Below are positions 14,782-24,772 of a stretch of DNA of 64,000 nt, one piece after another (position 1 is the first letter of the stretch; every line of letters starts with the position of its first letter). Below the pieces are notes generated by a model. The model saw only the letters and a program-made list of their open reading frames with translations, searched no databases and was not told the DNA's origin. The DNA comes from Maccoyibacter sp900556645 (lineage in GTDB: Bacteria; Bacillota; Clostridia; Lachnospirales; Lachnospiraceae): contig CATWDJ010000003.1 of assembly GCA_958349535.1 (NCBI GenBank), positions 1-64,000 of the forward strand. Direction: 5' to 3'. Both the position numbers and the translations under genes were made by a program.

Positions 14782-17700
14782 ATGAACGGAAAAGAAGTTA
14801 TGGAATTATTTGAATCACTGCCTTTCGGTATTTGTTTTTATACGTTGGACAGTGAGGAATTTAATCGAGAAAATTTTCAGTTTGAAATGGGAAACGAAGA
14901 GTTTTTCCAGTGTATCGGATATGAGAGAGAAAGGCTGAAAAATCGGGAAAACAGATTTGAGCATTTTTTAGATGGACAGGAGTATGAGAAGTTCTTGTCT
15001 ACCATTGAGCGTGCAGTTGAGAATCCGGGCAGCATACAGGAGATTGATGTAGGAGTACGTCAGTGGAACGGCTCTGTCAGCTATGTAACCGGCAGGATGC
15101 GGCTGGTAAAAAATCCGGATCATAAGTATTGTATCTGTTGTGTGATTATTAACGTAGACCACTATGTCAGTGAGAACCAAAGCTTAGCCAGAAGGATACA
15201 GAAGAGCTATCAGGAAATGAACAGCCTGAATACGATTATCGAGCGTTTTCCGTCAGGAATGGCTGTGCTAAAGGGTGGCGTAGAATCCCAGATAGTTATG
15301 GTAAATCAGGAATTTTTCCGATCCACAGGATATAGTCTGGAGGAGATTCTGAACGGAAGCCGCAATCTTTTTGATTACTGTTATTCTGAGGACGCAGCCG
15401 TTTTGGAGGAGATGCAGGAGGAGTGCTTGCGGGAAAAAATAGCGGTGGAGAGGGAACTGCGTCTGAGAGGCAAGGATGGAAACATTCACTGGATGTCCAT
15501 GAGAGTCTGCTTTTATACTTACCGGGATGCTATTCCTTATTTTTTGATGGCATGCTGGGATATCTCAGACAGGAAGAGAATCGAGGATGAACTCCGTTTG
15601 CAAATGGAGAGAAATAAACTGGTGGAAGAACTGACAGCAGAGATTCCTATGGATTATGATGTTGTGAATCAATGTTTTAAGATAGACGATTCCATCAAAG
15701 AGCAGTATCAGTTCCCAAGCAATGATATTACTTTGGAGGAGTATACCAATCTTATCCATGAAGATGAACGGGATGCTTTTGTAAGGACGGTAAAAAGAGC
15801 GGTTAGTAGGGAGACAGAGGGAACCTTTGAGTACCGAGTAAGGTTGCAGGAGAAGGGAAAGAGAGCTGTATATAAATGGAATCGAACCAAATACCGGAGT
15901 ATTGCCGGCAATGACGGAAAGATTATGCGGGTAATCGGACGTATCTATAATATTGACAGAGAGAAGCGAATCCATAGCCAGTTGGAGGAAAAAGCTCGAA
16001 GAGATTCCATGACCCAGCTTTTAAATAAGCAGGCTCTCAAAGAAGAGATAGAAGATTTCCTGAGTGAGAAACCGCAGGGAATTCATGCTTTTATGGTAAT
16101 TGATATTGACGATTTTAAGAAAATCAATGATACCTTTGGACATGTATTTGGAGATACCATCATTCAGGAGGTTTCGGAGAGGCTTAAGGAACAGTTTCGA
16201 GGAATGGATATCATCGGACGGGTAGGCGGCGATGAGTTTGTGGTATGTATGAAATATACAAGCGTAGAACATGCCAAAGAAAAAGCAAAGACCCTCTGTG
16301 AGTCCATTAGGAAGAAATATTCCAGCAGTACCGCGGAACAGACCATTACCTGTAGTGTGGGAATCACCTTTTTTGGAGAAGGGGAAACATCGGATTATGA
16401 GGAGATGTTTTCCAAGGCAGACATGGCAATGTATCAGGCAAAGATGAGCGGAAAAAACGGTTATCAGATTGCGGATAAAAAGAACAGCTTCAAAGCCATA
16501 GCTGCCATCCGAAGAGAGAGGGAAGAAAAAGAGAAAGCAAAGGGAAATCATTTTGACAAAGAATTCCTGAAAAATTCTTTTGAACTGCTGTCTCATACCA
16601 AAGACATTGACGGGACAATTAATCTGTTGTTAGAGAGAGTGGGAAGAAGATATAACCTGAACATGGTAATGCTTCAGGAAAATAAAAATACTGCGGAACA
16701 GGCGGTGATGACCAATTATTGGGCAAGCAGTGCCGCATATATGAGAACTGATTTTGCAGAGAAAAAGCTGGAAATGTGGAAGGAGTACAAAAAAACAGAT
16801 CGGTTATTGGTTGCAAATTGCAACCAGCGAAACATTTCCACAAAAGATAAACAGATATTCCGGGAGCTGCAGGCGAAGGCATATGCGGAGTTTTATTTTG
16901 GAAAACCGGAAAATCGGGAGGGAAGCATTATATTCTGCGATTGTGAGGAGCCACGAGAATGGACGGAGTTTGAAGAGCTTACCTTGTATGAATTTACGCG
17001 TATGATGGCGGTATTTGTGGCAATACGAAGACATCAGGAGCAGGTAGAATATGAGATTCAGTATTTGCAGGAACAGGACCCGTTGACAGGCTTGTATAAT
17101 TTGAAAACCTTTAAGAAAAAGGTGGAGCAAAGCCTTCCACTGATGGGAGTGGAGCAGGTCTATGCCATGGTATGTCTGGATATCAATGGATTTTCCTATA
17201 TCAATGAGAACTTTGGGCACAGTGAAGGAGACCGGGTGCTGGAAAAGATTGCGGACTATATTATGGCAGAACCGAGTGTCCGGTTTGCCTGCCGTAGATA
17301 TGCGGATTTGTTCTTGATGATTACTCAGACAGAAACTAAGGAGATGTGTGTCAAGAAAATTCTGGAAGGGGAAATGAAATTCCGGGAATACATGAAGAAG
17401 AAATATCCCAGCGGAAACATCTGTGAAAATATCGGTGTGTACTTCTGGGAACACAATACCTATGATGTGGAGGAACTGATTGAGAATGCCAATTTGGCAA
17501 GGAAGGAAACGAAGAAGGATCAGGCATTTTGTCTTCAGGTGTATTCCGAATCCCTGAAAGAAGAAAAGAACCGGGAGAGAATCATTGCTGCCAGCTTCTA
17601 TCCGGCGTTGAAAAACGGAGAATTTGAGATATATCTTCAGCCTAAATTTTTACTGGAGGAGAGGAAAATATACGGAGCAGAAGCATTGGCACGGTGGAAG

Positions 17701-18339
17701 CGTCTGGACGGACGTTACCACAATCCCAATGAATTTATACCGGTGTTGGAGAAATTTGGTTACATCAATGATTTGGATTTCTATATTTTTGAGGAAACGG
17801 TAAAATATCTGGAGAAGTGGAACCAGGAGGGAAAAGAACGGATGACGATTTCCTCCAATTTTTCAGGAAAGCATTTTGGAGAACAGCAGGGGGATTTTGT
17901 GGAGAAAATCTGTGCCATTGCGGACAAGTATGAGGTGGATTATTCTCAGTTAGAGCTTGAGATTACCGAAAGTGTGGCAGTGCAGGAACTGGAAAGACTG
18001 CAGGAAGTGCTTGTAGAATTGAGGAAAAAGGGATTCCGTATTGCTATCGATGATTTTGGAACCGGTTACTCATCCTTGAATATTCTTTTTGACATCAATG
18101 TGGATGTGGTGAAGATTGACAAGAGTTTTCTGGATACGGAATTATTTGAAAAGAGAAAGCAGTTGATTATGCACATCGGAGATATGGTGCATCTGGCAGA
18201 AGAAGAGATTATTTTCGAGGGAGTGGAGAAAGAAGAACAGATAGAATTTTTGAAAGAATGTGGTTATAAGTATGGACAAGGGTACATTTTTGATGAGCCA
18301 ATCCGTGTTCTTGATTTTGAACAAAAATATCTGTATTAA
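14782..18339 (+). CDS. Large PAS-GGDEF-GGDEF(degenerate)-EAL cyclic di-GMP protein
   Basis: An 1185-residue cytoplasmic signalling protein without clear membrane helices. The N-terminal 400 residues contain about three PAS-like domains (for example NGSRNLFDYCYSEDAAVLEE and WDISDRKRIEDELRL). A diguanylate cyclase domain follows, with intact RVGGDEFVVCM (GGDEF at 482-486). A GAF-like region is next, then a second GGDEF-like domain (DPLTGLYNLKTF) in which the active loop reads CRRYADLF, so it cannot be a cyclase. The C-terminal phosphodiesterase domain has EAL at 967-969 (EALARWKRLDG), DDFGTGYSSL, KIDKSFL and EGVEKEEQ. It could both make and degrade cyclic di-GMP. The degenerate domain may bind GTP for control. 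Confidence 0.93.
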   Translation: MNGKEVMELFESLPFGICFYTLDSEEFNRENFQFEMGNEEFFQCIGYERERLKNRENRFEHFLDGQEYEKFLSTIERAVENPGSIQEIDVGVRQWNGSVSYVTGRMRLVKNPDHKYCICCVIINVDHYVSENQSLARRIQKSYQEMNSLNTIIERFPSGMAVLKGGVESQIVMVNQEFFRSTGYSLEEILNGSRNLFDYCYSEDAAVLEEMQEECLREKIAVERELRLRGKDGNIHWMSMRVCFYTYRDAIPYFLMACWDISDRKRIEDELRLQMERNKLVEELTAEIPMDYDVVNQCFKIDDSIKEQYQFPSNDITLEEYTNLIHEDERDAFVRTVKRAVSRETEGTFEYRVRLQEKGKRAVYKWNRTKYRSIAGNDGKIMRVIGRIYNIDREKRIHSQLEEKARRDSMTQLLNKQALKEEIEDFLSEKPQGIHAFMVIDIDDFKKINDTFGHVFGDTIIQEVSERLKEQFRGMDIIGRVGGDEFVVCMKYTSVEHAKEKAKTLCESIRKKYSSSTAEQTITCSVGITFFGEGETSDYEEMFSKADMAMYQAKMSGKNGYQIADKKNSFKAIAAIRREREEKEKAKGNHFDKEFLKNSFELLSHTKDIDGTINLLLERVGRRYNLNMVMLQENKNTAEQAVMTNYWASSAAYMRTDFAEKKLEMWKEYKKTDRLLVANCNQRNISTKDKQIFRELQAKAYAEFYFGKPENREGSIIFCDCEEPREWTEFEELTLYEFTRMMAVFVAIRRHQEQVEYEIQYLQEQDPLTGLYNLKTFKKKVEQSLPLMGVEQVYAMVCLDINGFSYINENFGHSEGDRVLEKIADYIMAEPSVRFACRRYADLFLMITQTETKEMCVKKILEGEMKFREYMKKKYPSGNICENIGVYFWEHNTYDVEELIENANLARKETKKDQAFCLQVYSESLKEEKNRERIIAASFYPALKNGEFEIYLQPKFLLEERKIYGAEALARWKRLDGRYHNPNEFIPVLEKFGYINDLDFYIFEETVKYLEKWNQEGKERMTISSNFSGKHFGEQQGDFVEKICAIADKYEVDYSQLELEITESVAVQELERLQEVLVELRKKGFRIAIDDFGTGYSSLNILFDINVDVVKIDKSFLDTELFEKRKQLIMHIGDMVHLAEEEIIFEGVEKEEQIEFLKECGYKYGQGYIFDEPIRVLDFEQKYLY

Positions 18340-18354
18340 TTTTGGGGAAAAGTA

Positions 18355-18383
18355 TTGATTTTTTGGCAAAATTTCTTTATATT
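18355..18383 (+). promoter_or_regulatory. Promoter of the pyruvate:ferredoxin oxidoreductase gene
   Basis: TTGATT (18355-18360), 17-base spacer, TATATT (18378-18383). The leader to the start codon is about 105 bases and holds a small GC-rich hairpin (CCGGTAGCCGCCGG) just before AGGAGG. Confidence 0.6.
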
Positions 18384-18494
18384 ACTATATTAGAGACATT
18401 GTGAAAACATTGTCAAGAAATTGATTCTTTTTTAATATCACAAGATATTAGCCGGTAGCCGCCGGTGTATAAAAAATTAGGAGGAAAAAGTATC

Positions 18495-21400
18495 ATGAAA
18501 CGATCAATGAAAACTATGGATGGTAACCATGCAGCAGCTCATGCTTCTTACGCATATACAGACGTTGCAGCAATCTATCCTATTACACCGTCATCCGTTA
18601 TGGCAGAAGCTACAGATGAATGGGCAACACAGGGAAGAAAGAACATCTTCGGACGTCCTGTACAGGTAACAGAGATGCAGTCTGAGGCAGGTGCAGCAGG
18701 TACCGTACACGGTTCTTTAACAGCAGGTGCTTTGACAACTACTTACACAGCATCCCAGGGATTATTACTGATGATTCCAAACCTTTACAAAATCGCTGGT
18801 GAAGGACTTCCGGGTGTATTCAACGTATCCGCTCGTTGTGTAGCATCTCATGCTTTAAATATTTTTGGTGATCACTCTGATGTTTACGCTTGCCGTCAGA
18901 CAGGTGTTGCAATGCTTTGTGAATCATCCGTACAGGAAGTAATGGATTTAACTCCGGTTGCTCACTGTGCAGCATTAGAAGGAAAACTTCCTTTCATCAA
19001 TTTCTTTGATGGATTCCGTACATCTCACGAGATTCAGAAAATCGAGACATGGGATTACGAAGATTTAAAAGATATGGTAGATATGGACGCAATCGACGAG
19101 TTCCGTAAGAATGCGTTAAATCCAAATCATCCATGTCAGTTAGGTTCTGCACAGAACCCGGATATTTTCTTCCAGACAAGAGAGTCATGTAACTCTACAT
19201 ACGATGCTATGCCGGCAATCGTTCAGAAATACATGGACAAAGTAAACGAGAAGATTGGTACAGACTATAAATTATTCAACTACTACGGAGCTGCTGATGC
19301 AGAAAAAGTTATCATCGCTATGGGTTCCGTATGTGACACCATTGATGAGACTATCGACTACTTAATGGAGAGAGGCGAGAAAGTCGGCGTTGTAAAAGTT
19401 CGTCTTTACAGACCATTCTGCAAAGAAGCTTTAATCGAGGCAATTCCTGACACTGTTAAGACTATCGCAGTATTAGACAGAACAAAAGAGCCAGGTTCTC
19501 TCGGCGAGCCATTATACTTAGACGTAGTAGCAGCATTAAAGGGAAGCAAATTTGATTCCGTTAAGATTACAAGCGGACGTTACGGCTTAGGTTCTAAGGA
19601 TACAACTCCTGGACAGATTATTGCTGTATACAACAACACAGAAAAAGAGAAATTCACCATCGGTATTTACGATGATGTTACAAATCTTTCCTTAGAGGTA
19701 ACAGAGGATCCTGTAACCACACCGGAAGGAACCATCAACTGTAAATTCTGGGGTCTGGGTGCTGACGGTACTGTTGGTGCAAACAAGAACTCCATCAAGA
19801 TTATCGGCGACAACACAGATATGTATGCACAGGCATACTTCGATTACGACTCCAAGAAGTCCGGCGGTGTTACCATGTCTCACTTACGTTTCGGTAAGAA
19901 AGCGATTAAGTCTACTTACTTAATCAAACAGGCAAACTTCGTAGCATGCCACAATCCTTCTTATGTTCGTAAGTACAACATGGTTCAGGAATTAGTACCG
20001 GGCGGAACATTCTTACTGAACTGCTCCTGGACACCGGAAGAGTTAGAGACTCACTTACCGGGACAGGTTAAGAGATATATCGCAGAGAACGATATCCAGT
20101 TCTACACCATCGACGGTATCAAGATTGGTAAAGAAATCGGACTTGGCGGACGTATCAATACCGTACTTCAGTCAGCATTCTTCAAACTGGCAGCGATTAT
20201 CCCAGAGGAGACTGCAATCGACTTAATGAAAGCAGCTGCAAAAGCTACTTACGGTAAAAAAGGTGACAAGATTGTACAGATGAACTATGACGCTATCGAT
20301 GCCGGAGCAACAGGCGTTGTTAAAATTGATGTACCTGCAAGCTGGAAAGATGCAAAAGACGAGAGCTTTGCACAGGTAGCAACAGGTGACAGAAAAGACG
20401 TTGTAGATTTCGTTAATAATATTCAGATTCCTGTAAACGCTCAGGAAGGTAACAAGATTCCTGTTTCTGTTGTAAAAGAGTACGAGCATGGTCAGACTCC
20501 ATCCGGTGCTGCAGCATTCGAGAAACGTGGTATCGCAGTAGACGTTCCTGTATGGCATTCAGAGAACTGTATCCAGTGTAACATCTGTTCTTATGTATGT
20601 CCTCACGCAGTTATCCGTCCGGTTGCAATGACCGAGGAAGAAGCTGCAAAGGCTCCGGAAGGAATGCAGATGAAAGACATGAACGGAATGCCTGGATATA
20701 AATTTGCAATCACTGTATCAGCACTTGACTGTACAGGATGTGGTTCTTGTGTAAATGTATGTCCTGCAAAGGAAAAAGCAATTACAATGGAGAACTGCGA
20801 AGCAAATGTAGAAGAGCAGAAATTCTTCGATTTCGGTTTAACAGTAGCAAAGAAACCGGAAGTTGTAGAGAAATTCAAAGAGACAACCGTAAAAGGTTCT
20901 CAGTTCAAACAGCCATTGCTTGAGTTCTCAGGAGCTTGTGGCGGATGTGGTGAGACACCTTACGCTAAATTGATTACACAGTTATTTGGTGACAGAATGT
21001 ACATCGCTAACGCAACAGGATGTTCTTCTATCTGGGGTAACTCCTCACCATCTACACCATACACAGTAAACGAAAAAGGACAGGGTCCTGCATGGTCTAA
21101 CTCCTTATTCGAGGATGCTGCTGAGTTTGGTTATGGTATGTTATTAGGACACAAAGCTGTAAGAGCTAAATTACAGGAGAAAATCGAAGCATTAGTAGCA
21201 GAAGGAAAGAATGCTGATGTAAAAGCTGCCGGACAGGAATGGTTAGACACCTTCAACAGTGGTGTTACCAACGGAGCTGCTACAGATAAATTAATCGCAG
21301 CATTAGAGGCTTGCGGATGTGACGCTTCCAAAGAAATCCTTGCTGAGAAAGATTTCTTAGCTAAGAAATCACAGTGGATCTTTGGTGGTGACGGTTGGGC

Positions 21401-22028
21401 ATACGACATCGGATTCGGTGGTGTTGACCACGTATTAGCAAGTGGACAGGATGTAAACATCATGGTATTCGATACAGAGGTTTACTCCAATACAGGTGGA
21501 CAGTCTTCTAAAGCTACACCGACAGGTGCTATTGCACAGTTCGCAGCAGGCGGTAAAGAGGTTAAGAAGAAAGACTTAGCTTCCATCGCAATGAGCTACG
21601 GTTATGTATATGTTGCACAGATTGCTATGGGTTCTGATTACAATCAGTGCGTAAAAGCAATCGCAGAGGCAGAGGCATATCCGGGACCATCACTTATCAT
21701 CGCTTACGCTCCATGTATCAACCATGGTATCAAGGTTGGTATGAGCAAAGCTCAGACAGAGGAGAAATTAGCTGTTGAGGCTGGTTACTGGCATACATTC
21801 CGTTACAACCCAGCTCTCAAAGAGGAAGGCAAACCTGCATTCTCATTAGACAGCAAAGCTCCGACAGGAGACTACAAAGCATTCTTAAACGGAGAGGTTC
21901 GTTACAACGCATTAGCAAGATTTAACCCAGAAAGAGCAGAAGAATTATTTGCAAAATCTGAGGAGACTGCAAAAGAGCGTTATGAGTACCTGAACAAACT
22001 CATCACATTATACGGTGGAGAGCAGTAA
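18495..22028 (+). CDS. nifJ: Pyruvate:ferredoxin (flavodoxin) oxidoreductase
   Basis: A 1177-residue single-chain enzyme, the full length for the homodimeric form. It oxidises pyruvate with coenzyme A to acetyl-CoA and CO2 and reduces ferredoxin, the central energy step of anaerobic clostridia. Seen are the N-terminal pyruvate-binding start (YPITPSSVMAE), two [4Fe-4S] motifs (CIQCNICSYVCP and CTGCGSCVNVCP), the cluster-binding CGGCGETPY, and the thiamine diphosphate motif GGDGWAYDIG with SNTGGQSSKATP. Start at 18495 follows AGGAGG; the upstream in-frame start at 18465 overlaps that site. Its codons are strongly biased compared with neighbours, pointing to very high expression. Confidence 0.98.
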   Translation: MKRSMKTMDGNHAAAHASYAYTDVAAIYPITPSSVMAEATDEWATQGRKNIFGRPVQVTEMQSEAGAAGTVHGSLTAGALTTTYTASQGLLLMIPNLYKIAGEGLPGVFNVSARCVASHALNIFGDHSDVYACRQTGVAMLCESSVQEVMDLTPVAHCAALEGKLPFINFFDGFRTSHEIQKIETWDYEDLKDMVDMDAIDEFRKNALNPNHPCQLGSAQNPDIFFQTRESCNSTYDAMPAIVQKYMDKVNEKIGTDYKLFNYYGAADAEKVIIAMGSVCDTIDETIDYLMERGEKVGVVKVRLYRPFCKEALIEAIPDTVKTIAVLDRTKEPGSLGEPLYLDVVAALKGSKFDSVKITSGRYGLGSKDTTPGQIIAVYNNTEKEKFTIGIYDDVTNLSLEVTEDPVTTPEGTINCKFWGLGADGTVGANKNSIKIIGDNTDMYAQAYFDYDSKKSGGVTMSHLRFGKKAIKSTYLIKQANFVACHNPSYVRKYNMVQELVPGGTFLLNCSWTPEELETHLPGQVKRYIAENDIQFYTIDGIKIGKEIGLGGRINTVLQSAFFKLAAIIPEETAIDLMKAAAKATYGKKGDKIVQMNYDAIDAGATGVVKIDVPASWKDAKDESFAQVATGDRKDVVDFVNNIQIPVNAQEGNKIPVSVVKEYEHGQTPSGAAAFEKRGIAVDVPVWHSENCIQCNICSYVCPHAVIRPVAMTEEEAAKAPEGMQMKDMNGMPGYKFAITVSALDCTGCGSCVNVCPAKEKAITMENCEANVEEQKFFDFGLTVAKKPEVVEKFKETTVKGSQFKQPLLEFSGACGGCGETPYAKLITQLFGDRMYIANATGCSSIWGNSSPSTPYTVNEKGQGPAWSNSLFEDAAEFGYGMLLGHKAVRAKLQEKIEALVAEGKNADVKAAGQEWLDTFNSGVTNGAATDKLIAALEACGCDASKEILAEKDFLAKKSQWIFGGDGWAYDIGFGGVDHVLASGQDVNIMVFDTEVYSNTGGQSSKATPTGAIAQFAAGGKEVKKKDLASIAMSYGYVYVAQIAMGSDYNQCVKAIAEAEAYPGPSLIIAYAPCINHGIKVGMSKAQTEEKLAVEAGYWHTFRYNPALKEEGKPAFSLDSKAPTGDYKAFLNGEVRYNALARFNPERAEELFAKSEETAKERYEYLNKLITLYGGEQ

Positions 22029-22052
22029 GATTGTTTCTTAAAAATATAAAAG

Positions 22053-22085
22053 AAGACCACAGGCATTAGCTTGTGGTCTTTTTTG
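22053..22085 (+). terminator. Terminator of the pyruvate:ferredoxin oxidoreductase gene
   Basis: AAGACCACA pairs with TTGTGGTCTT across a short loop, followed by a T run. Confidence 0.9.
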
Positions 22086-22100
22086 ATTTAAAGGAAAAGT

Positions 22101-22394
22101 ATGGAAGGTCTTAAAATTGCAAGCAGAATCATGTCGCTTCCCTTCCGTATTGTCAAATTGGATAAGAGCCTTGCGGACAGAGTAGATGACCCCAAAATAA
22201 AGATAGTGTTAAAAAACACCATTCGTATGTTAAAGGAAATAGGAATGGAAATCGTGGTAGAAGGTGTGGAAACCAAGGAAACTTTAGATAAATTTACGGA
22301 GATGGAATGTGATTTTATTCAGGGATATTATTTTTCCAAACCTTTGCCGGAGCAGGAGTTTGTAGAATTTATACAGAAATCGATAAAGGAATAG
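22101..22394 (+). pseudogene. Remnant of an EAL-domain gene
   Basis: 97 codons encode only the last third of an EAL phosphodiesterase domain: SLPFRIVKLDKSLADRV, then VVEGVETKETL, and the final FIQGYYFSKPLPEQEF. The catalytic EAL motif and most metal ligands are missing. The reading frame is intact but has no ribosome binding site, and homology starts abruptly just after the upstream terminator. It is unlike the EAL domain at 14782-18339 (different residues throughout), so it is not a recent copy of it. I infer a deleted ancient gene. Confidence 0.75.
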
Positions 22395-22408
22395 AATGTA
22401 TCCCACTG

Positions 22409-22437
22409 TGGACAAATCTAAAATTAGATGATAGAAT
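22409..22437 (+). promoter_or_regulatory. Promoter before the coiled-coil membrane protein gene
   Basis: TGGACA (22409-22414), 17-base spacer, TAGAAT (22432-22437). Confidence 0.55.
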
Positions 22438-22472
22438 AAACGCAGAATGTGTTTCATAGGAGGAGTCGGCTT

Positions 22473-23078
22473 ATGCGGCTGATAATGAAAAGAAAACAAA
22501 AACCAATAAGCCGTCAGGTTAAAATACGGAGTGAAAAAGAGGAGAAGGATATGGACGATTATTTATTAAAACAGATTGATGAATTCAGAGAAAAAGCAGA
22601 GCAGTTGCAGGAGCTGATTAATACAAAGGAGACAAAGGTCAGAGAATTGCAGCTTTTGGTAGACGAAAGAGAGAGCAAAGCTTCTAAACTGAAATTGGTA
22701 TTGGATGAGCGTCAAAAAGAAGCAGATTCACTTGTGGGGAATGTAGAAGAGCAGGTAGACGGACTGCTGAAAAAGATTGAAGAACAGCAGAATGCCAATA
22801 CAGCAGAGATTAAGCAGGTTCTGGGGGATGTAACTACAGGATTAAACACAGTTAAAACTGACGTATCCGAAAAGGTACATACAGAAAATGTAAAATGCTA
22901 CCGAAATATTCAGGGTCTTTTTGACGAATTTTCAGAGAATCAAAAAGAGGTTGAAATTGCAGATGAAAGTATGCAGAAAATCAAGAATCCTTTGGGAGCA
23001 GTGATTGGTTTGCTGATTGTAAATCTGGGTGCAACTATAGCAATTTTGTTGAACTTATTCGGAGTACTCAATTTTTAA
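22473..23078 (+). CDS. Tail-anchored coiled-coil protein of unknown function
   Basis: A 201-residue protein. A basic N-terminus (KRKQKPISRQVKIR) is followed by long heptad-like helices (EFREKAEQLQELINTKETKV, KASKLKLVLDERQKEAD). A single hydrophobic helix lies at the very end (VIGLLIVNLGATIAILLNLF), leaving almost nothing outside the membrane, so it is tail-anchored with its coiled coil in the cytoplasm. ATAGGAGG supports the ATG at 22473; a second good site (AGGAG) precedes the ATG at 22551 and would give 175 residues. The function is unknown. It is upstream of the pyrophosphatase by 30 bases. Confidence 0.75.
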   Translation: MRLIMKRKQKPISRQVKIRSEKEEKDMDDYLLKQIDEFREKAEQLQELINTKETKVRELQLLVDERESKASKLKLVLDERQKEADSLVGNVEEQVDGLLKKIEEQQNANTAEIKQVLGDVTTGLNTVKTDVSEKVHTENVKCYRNIQGLFDEFSENQKEVEIADESMQKIKNPLGAVIGLLIVNLGATIAILLNLFGVLNF

Positions 23079-23108
23079 CGGAACTATTGTAATAAGTGAG
23101 GGAAAAAA

Positions 23109-24767
23109 TTGGAGTATCAACAGGAAAATAAAGTATGGGTCATCGGACATAAGAATCCAGACACGGATTCCATATGTGCGGCAATTTGTTATGCGAATCT
23201 GAAGAATCAGCTTCAGGACGGATATCAGTATATTCCAAAACGGGCAGGAGCCATCAATGAAGAGACCAGATATGTCTTGGAACATTTTGGAGTGGAGCCA
23301 CCGGAGTATGCAGAAGATGCCGGAGCACAGGCAAAAGATATCGCTTTTCGCAAAACAGCAGGCGTGAGCAGCCACATTTCCTTAAAACGGGCATGGGAAT
23401 TAATGAAAACCGAGAATGTGGTAACGCTGCCGGTGGTAAATGCAGCGGATAAATTAGAAGGACTTATCATCACAGGGGATATTGCACAGTCCTATATGGA
23501 TGTATATGATAATCATATTTTATCCAGAGCCAGAACCCAGTATAAAAATATTGTGGAGACTTTGAACGGCACATTGCTTGCCGGTAATGAGCATGCCTAT
23601 TTTTTGCGTGGAAAAGTTGTGATTGCCACCGGAAGCAAGGATTTTATGGAAGAGAGCATCGAACCGGACGATCTTGTGATTGTAGGAGACCGGGATGAGT
23701 CCCATATTTGTGCCATTGAGGAAAATGCCAGTTGTCTGGTGGTAACCGGAGGAATTCAGGTTTCCATGGAGGTGCTGGAATTGGCAAACAAGCGGGATTG
23801 TGTTGTCATAGGAACCCCTTATGATACCTTTACTGCGGCACGTTTGATTAATCAGAGCATACCGATTAAATATTTTATGAGAAAAGAGAATCTGCATACC
23901 TTCGATATTGATGATTATGTGGATGAAATGAAAGAGATTATGTCAACCATGCGTCATCGGGATTTTCCGATTTTGGACGAGGAACAGAATTATCTGGGAA
24001 TGGTTTCAAGACGTAATCTTTTAAATATGCACAAAAAGAAGATAATTTTGGTAGACCATAACGAGAAATCACAGGCAATTAATGGAATTACAGGAGCGGA
24101 GATTTTGGAAATCATTGACCACCATCGATTGGGAAGTCTGGAAACCATGTCCCCGGTATTTTTTAGAAATCAGCCTTTGGGATGTACCTCTACCATTGTA
24201 TATCAGATGTATAAGGAGCAGGGAGTGAAGATTGAATCGAAGATTGCAGGTCTTTTGTTGTCTGCAATTCTTTCGGATACTTTGATGTTCCGTTCCCCTA
24301 CCTGTACGGTGGTGGATGAGATGGCAGCCGAGGATTTGGCAGCATTGGCAAATGTGAATATCAATGAGCATGCCAATGCCATGTTCCGGGCAGGCTGTGA
24401 CTTCCGTTCTAAGACTACGGAAGAGATTTTCTATCAGGATTTTAAAACCTTTCATGTGCAGGATATTCATTTTGGAGTGGCACAGATTAGTGCGGTCAGC
24501 CGGGATGAATTGTCGAAATTAAAAGAGAGAATGTTGGAGTATATGCAGCAGGTGCTGTTGGATAAGAAATTAGATTCAGTGTATATTATGTTAACTGACA
24601 TTCTCAGTGAGGAAACAGAACTGCTCTGTAAAGGAGACGGAGCAGAAAAGATGGTGGAAAATGCATATCAACTGAGACCGGAAAATGGTTCCGTGCTCTT
24701 AAAGGGCGTGGTATCCCGAAAGAAACAGTTGATTCCAAGCTTTATCACCGCTTTGCAGCAGGAGTAG
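23109..24767 (+). CDS. Manganese-dependent inorganic pyrophosphatase with CBS and DRTGG domains
   Basis: A 552-residue family II pyrophosphatase with the regulatory insert. The DHH part starts with GHKNPDTDSI and continues with DHHRLGS; the DHHA2 part is at the C-terminus (about 440-550). Between about 65 and 305 are two CBS motifs (ENVVTLPVV, HRDFPILDEEQNYLGMVSRR) flanking a DRTGG-type domain. In studied relatives these bind AMP or diadenosine polyphosphates and tune activity. It hydrolyses pyrophosphate to drive biosynthesis. The start is TTG, with GAGGG upstream. The intact metal ligands suggest an active enzyme. Confidence 0.95.
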   Translation: MEYQQENKVWVIGHKNPDTDSICAAICYANLKNQLQDGYQYIPKRAGAINEETRYVLEHFGVEPPEYAEDAGAQAKDIAFRKTAGVSSHISLKRAWELMKTENVVTLPVVNAADKLEGLIITGDIAQSYMDVYDNHILSRARTQYKNIVETLNGTLLAGNEHAYFLRGKVVIATGSKDFMEESIEPDDLVIVGDRDESHICAIEENASCLVVTGGIQVSMEVLELANKRDCVVIGTPYDTFTAARLINQSIPIKYFMRKENLHTFDIDDYVDEMKEIMSTMRHRDFPILDEEQNYLGMVSRRNLLNMHKKKIILVDHNEKSQAINGITGAEILEIIDHHRLGSLETMSPVFFRNQPLGCTSTIVYQMYKEQGVKIESKIAGLLLSAILSDTLMFRSPTCTVVDEMAAEDLAALANVNINEHANAMFRAGCDFRSKTTEEIFYQDFKTFHVQDIHFGVAQISAVSRDELSKLKERMLEYMQQVLLDKKLDSVYIMLTDILSEETELLCKGDGAEKMVENAYQLRPENGSVLLKGVVSRKKQLIPSFITALQQE

Positions 24768-24772
24768 AATAA

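Noticed and set aside
18384..18494. Rex-type redox operator in the leader of the pyruvate:ferredoxin oxidoreductase gene
   Set aside because: TTGTGAAAACATTGTCAA resembles one half-site only and is not palindromic.
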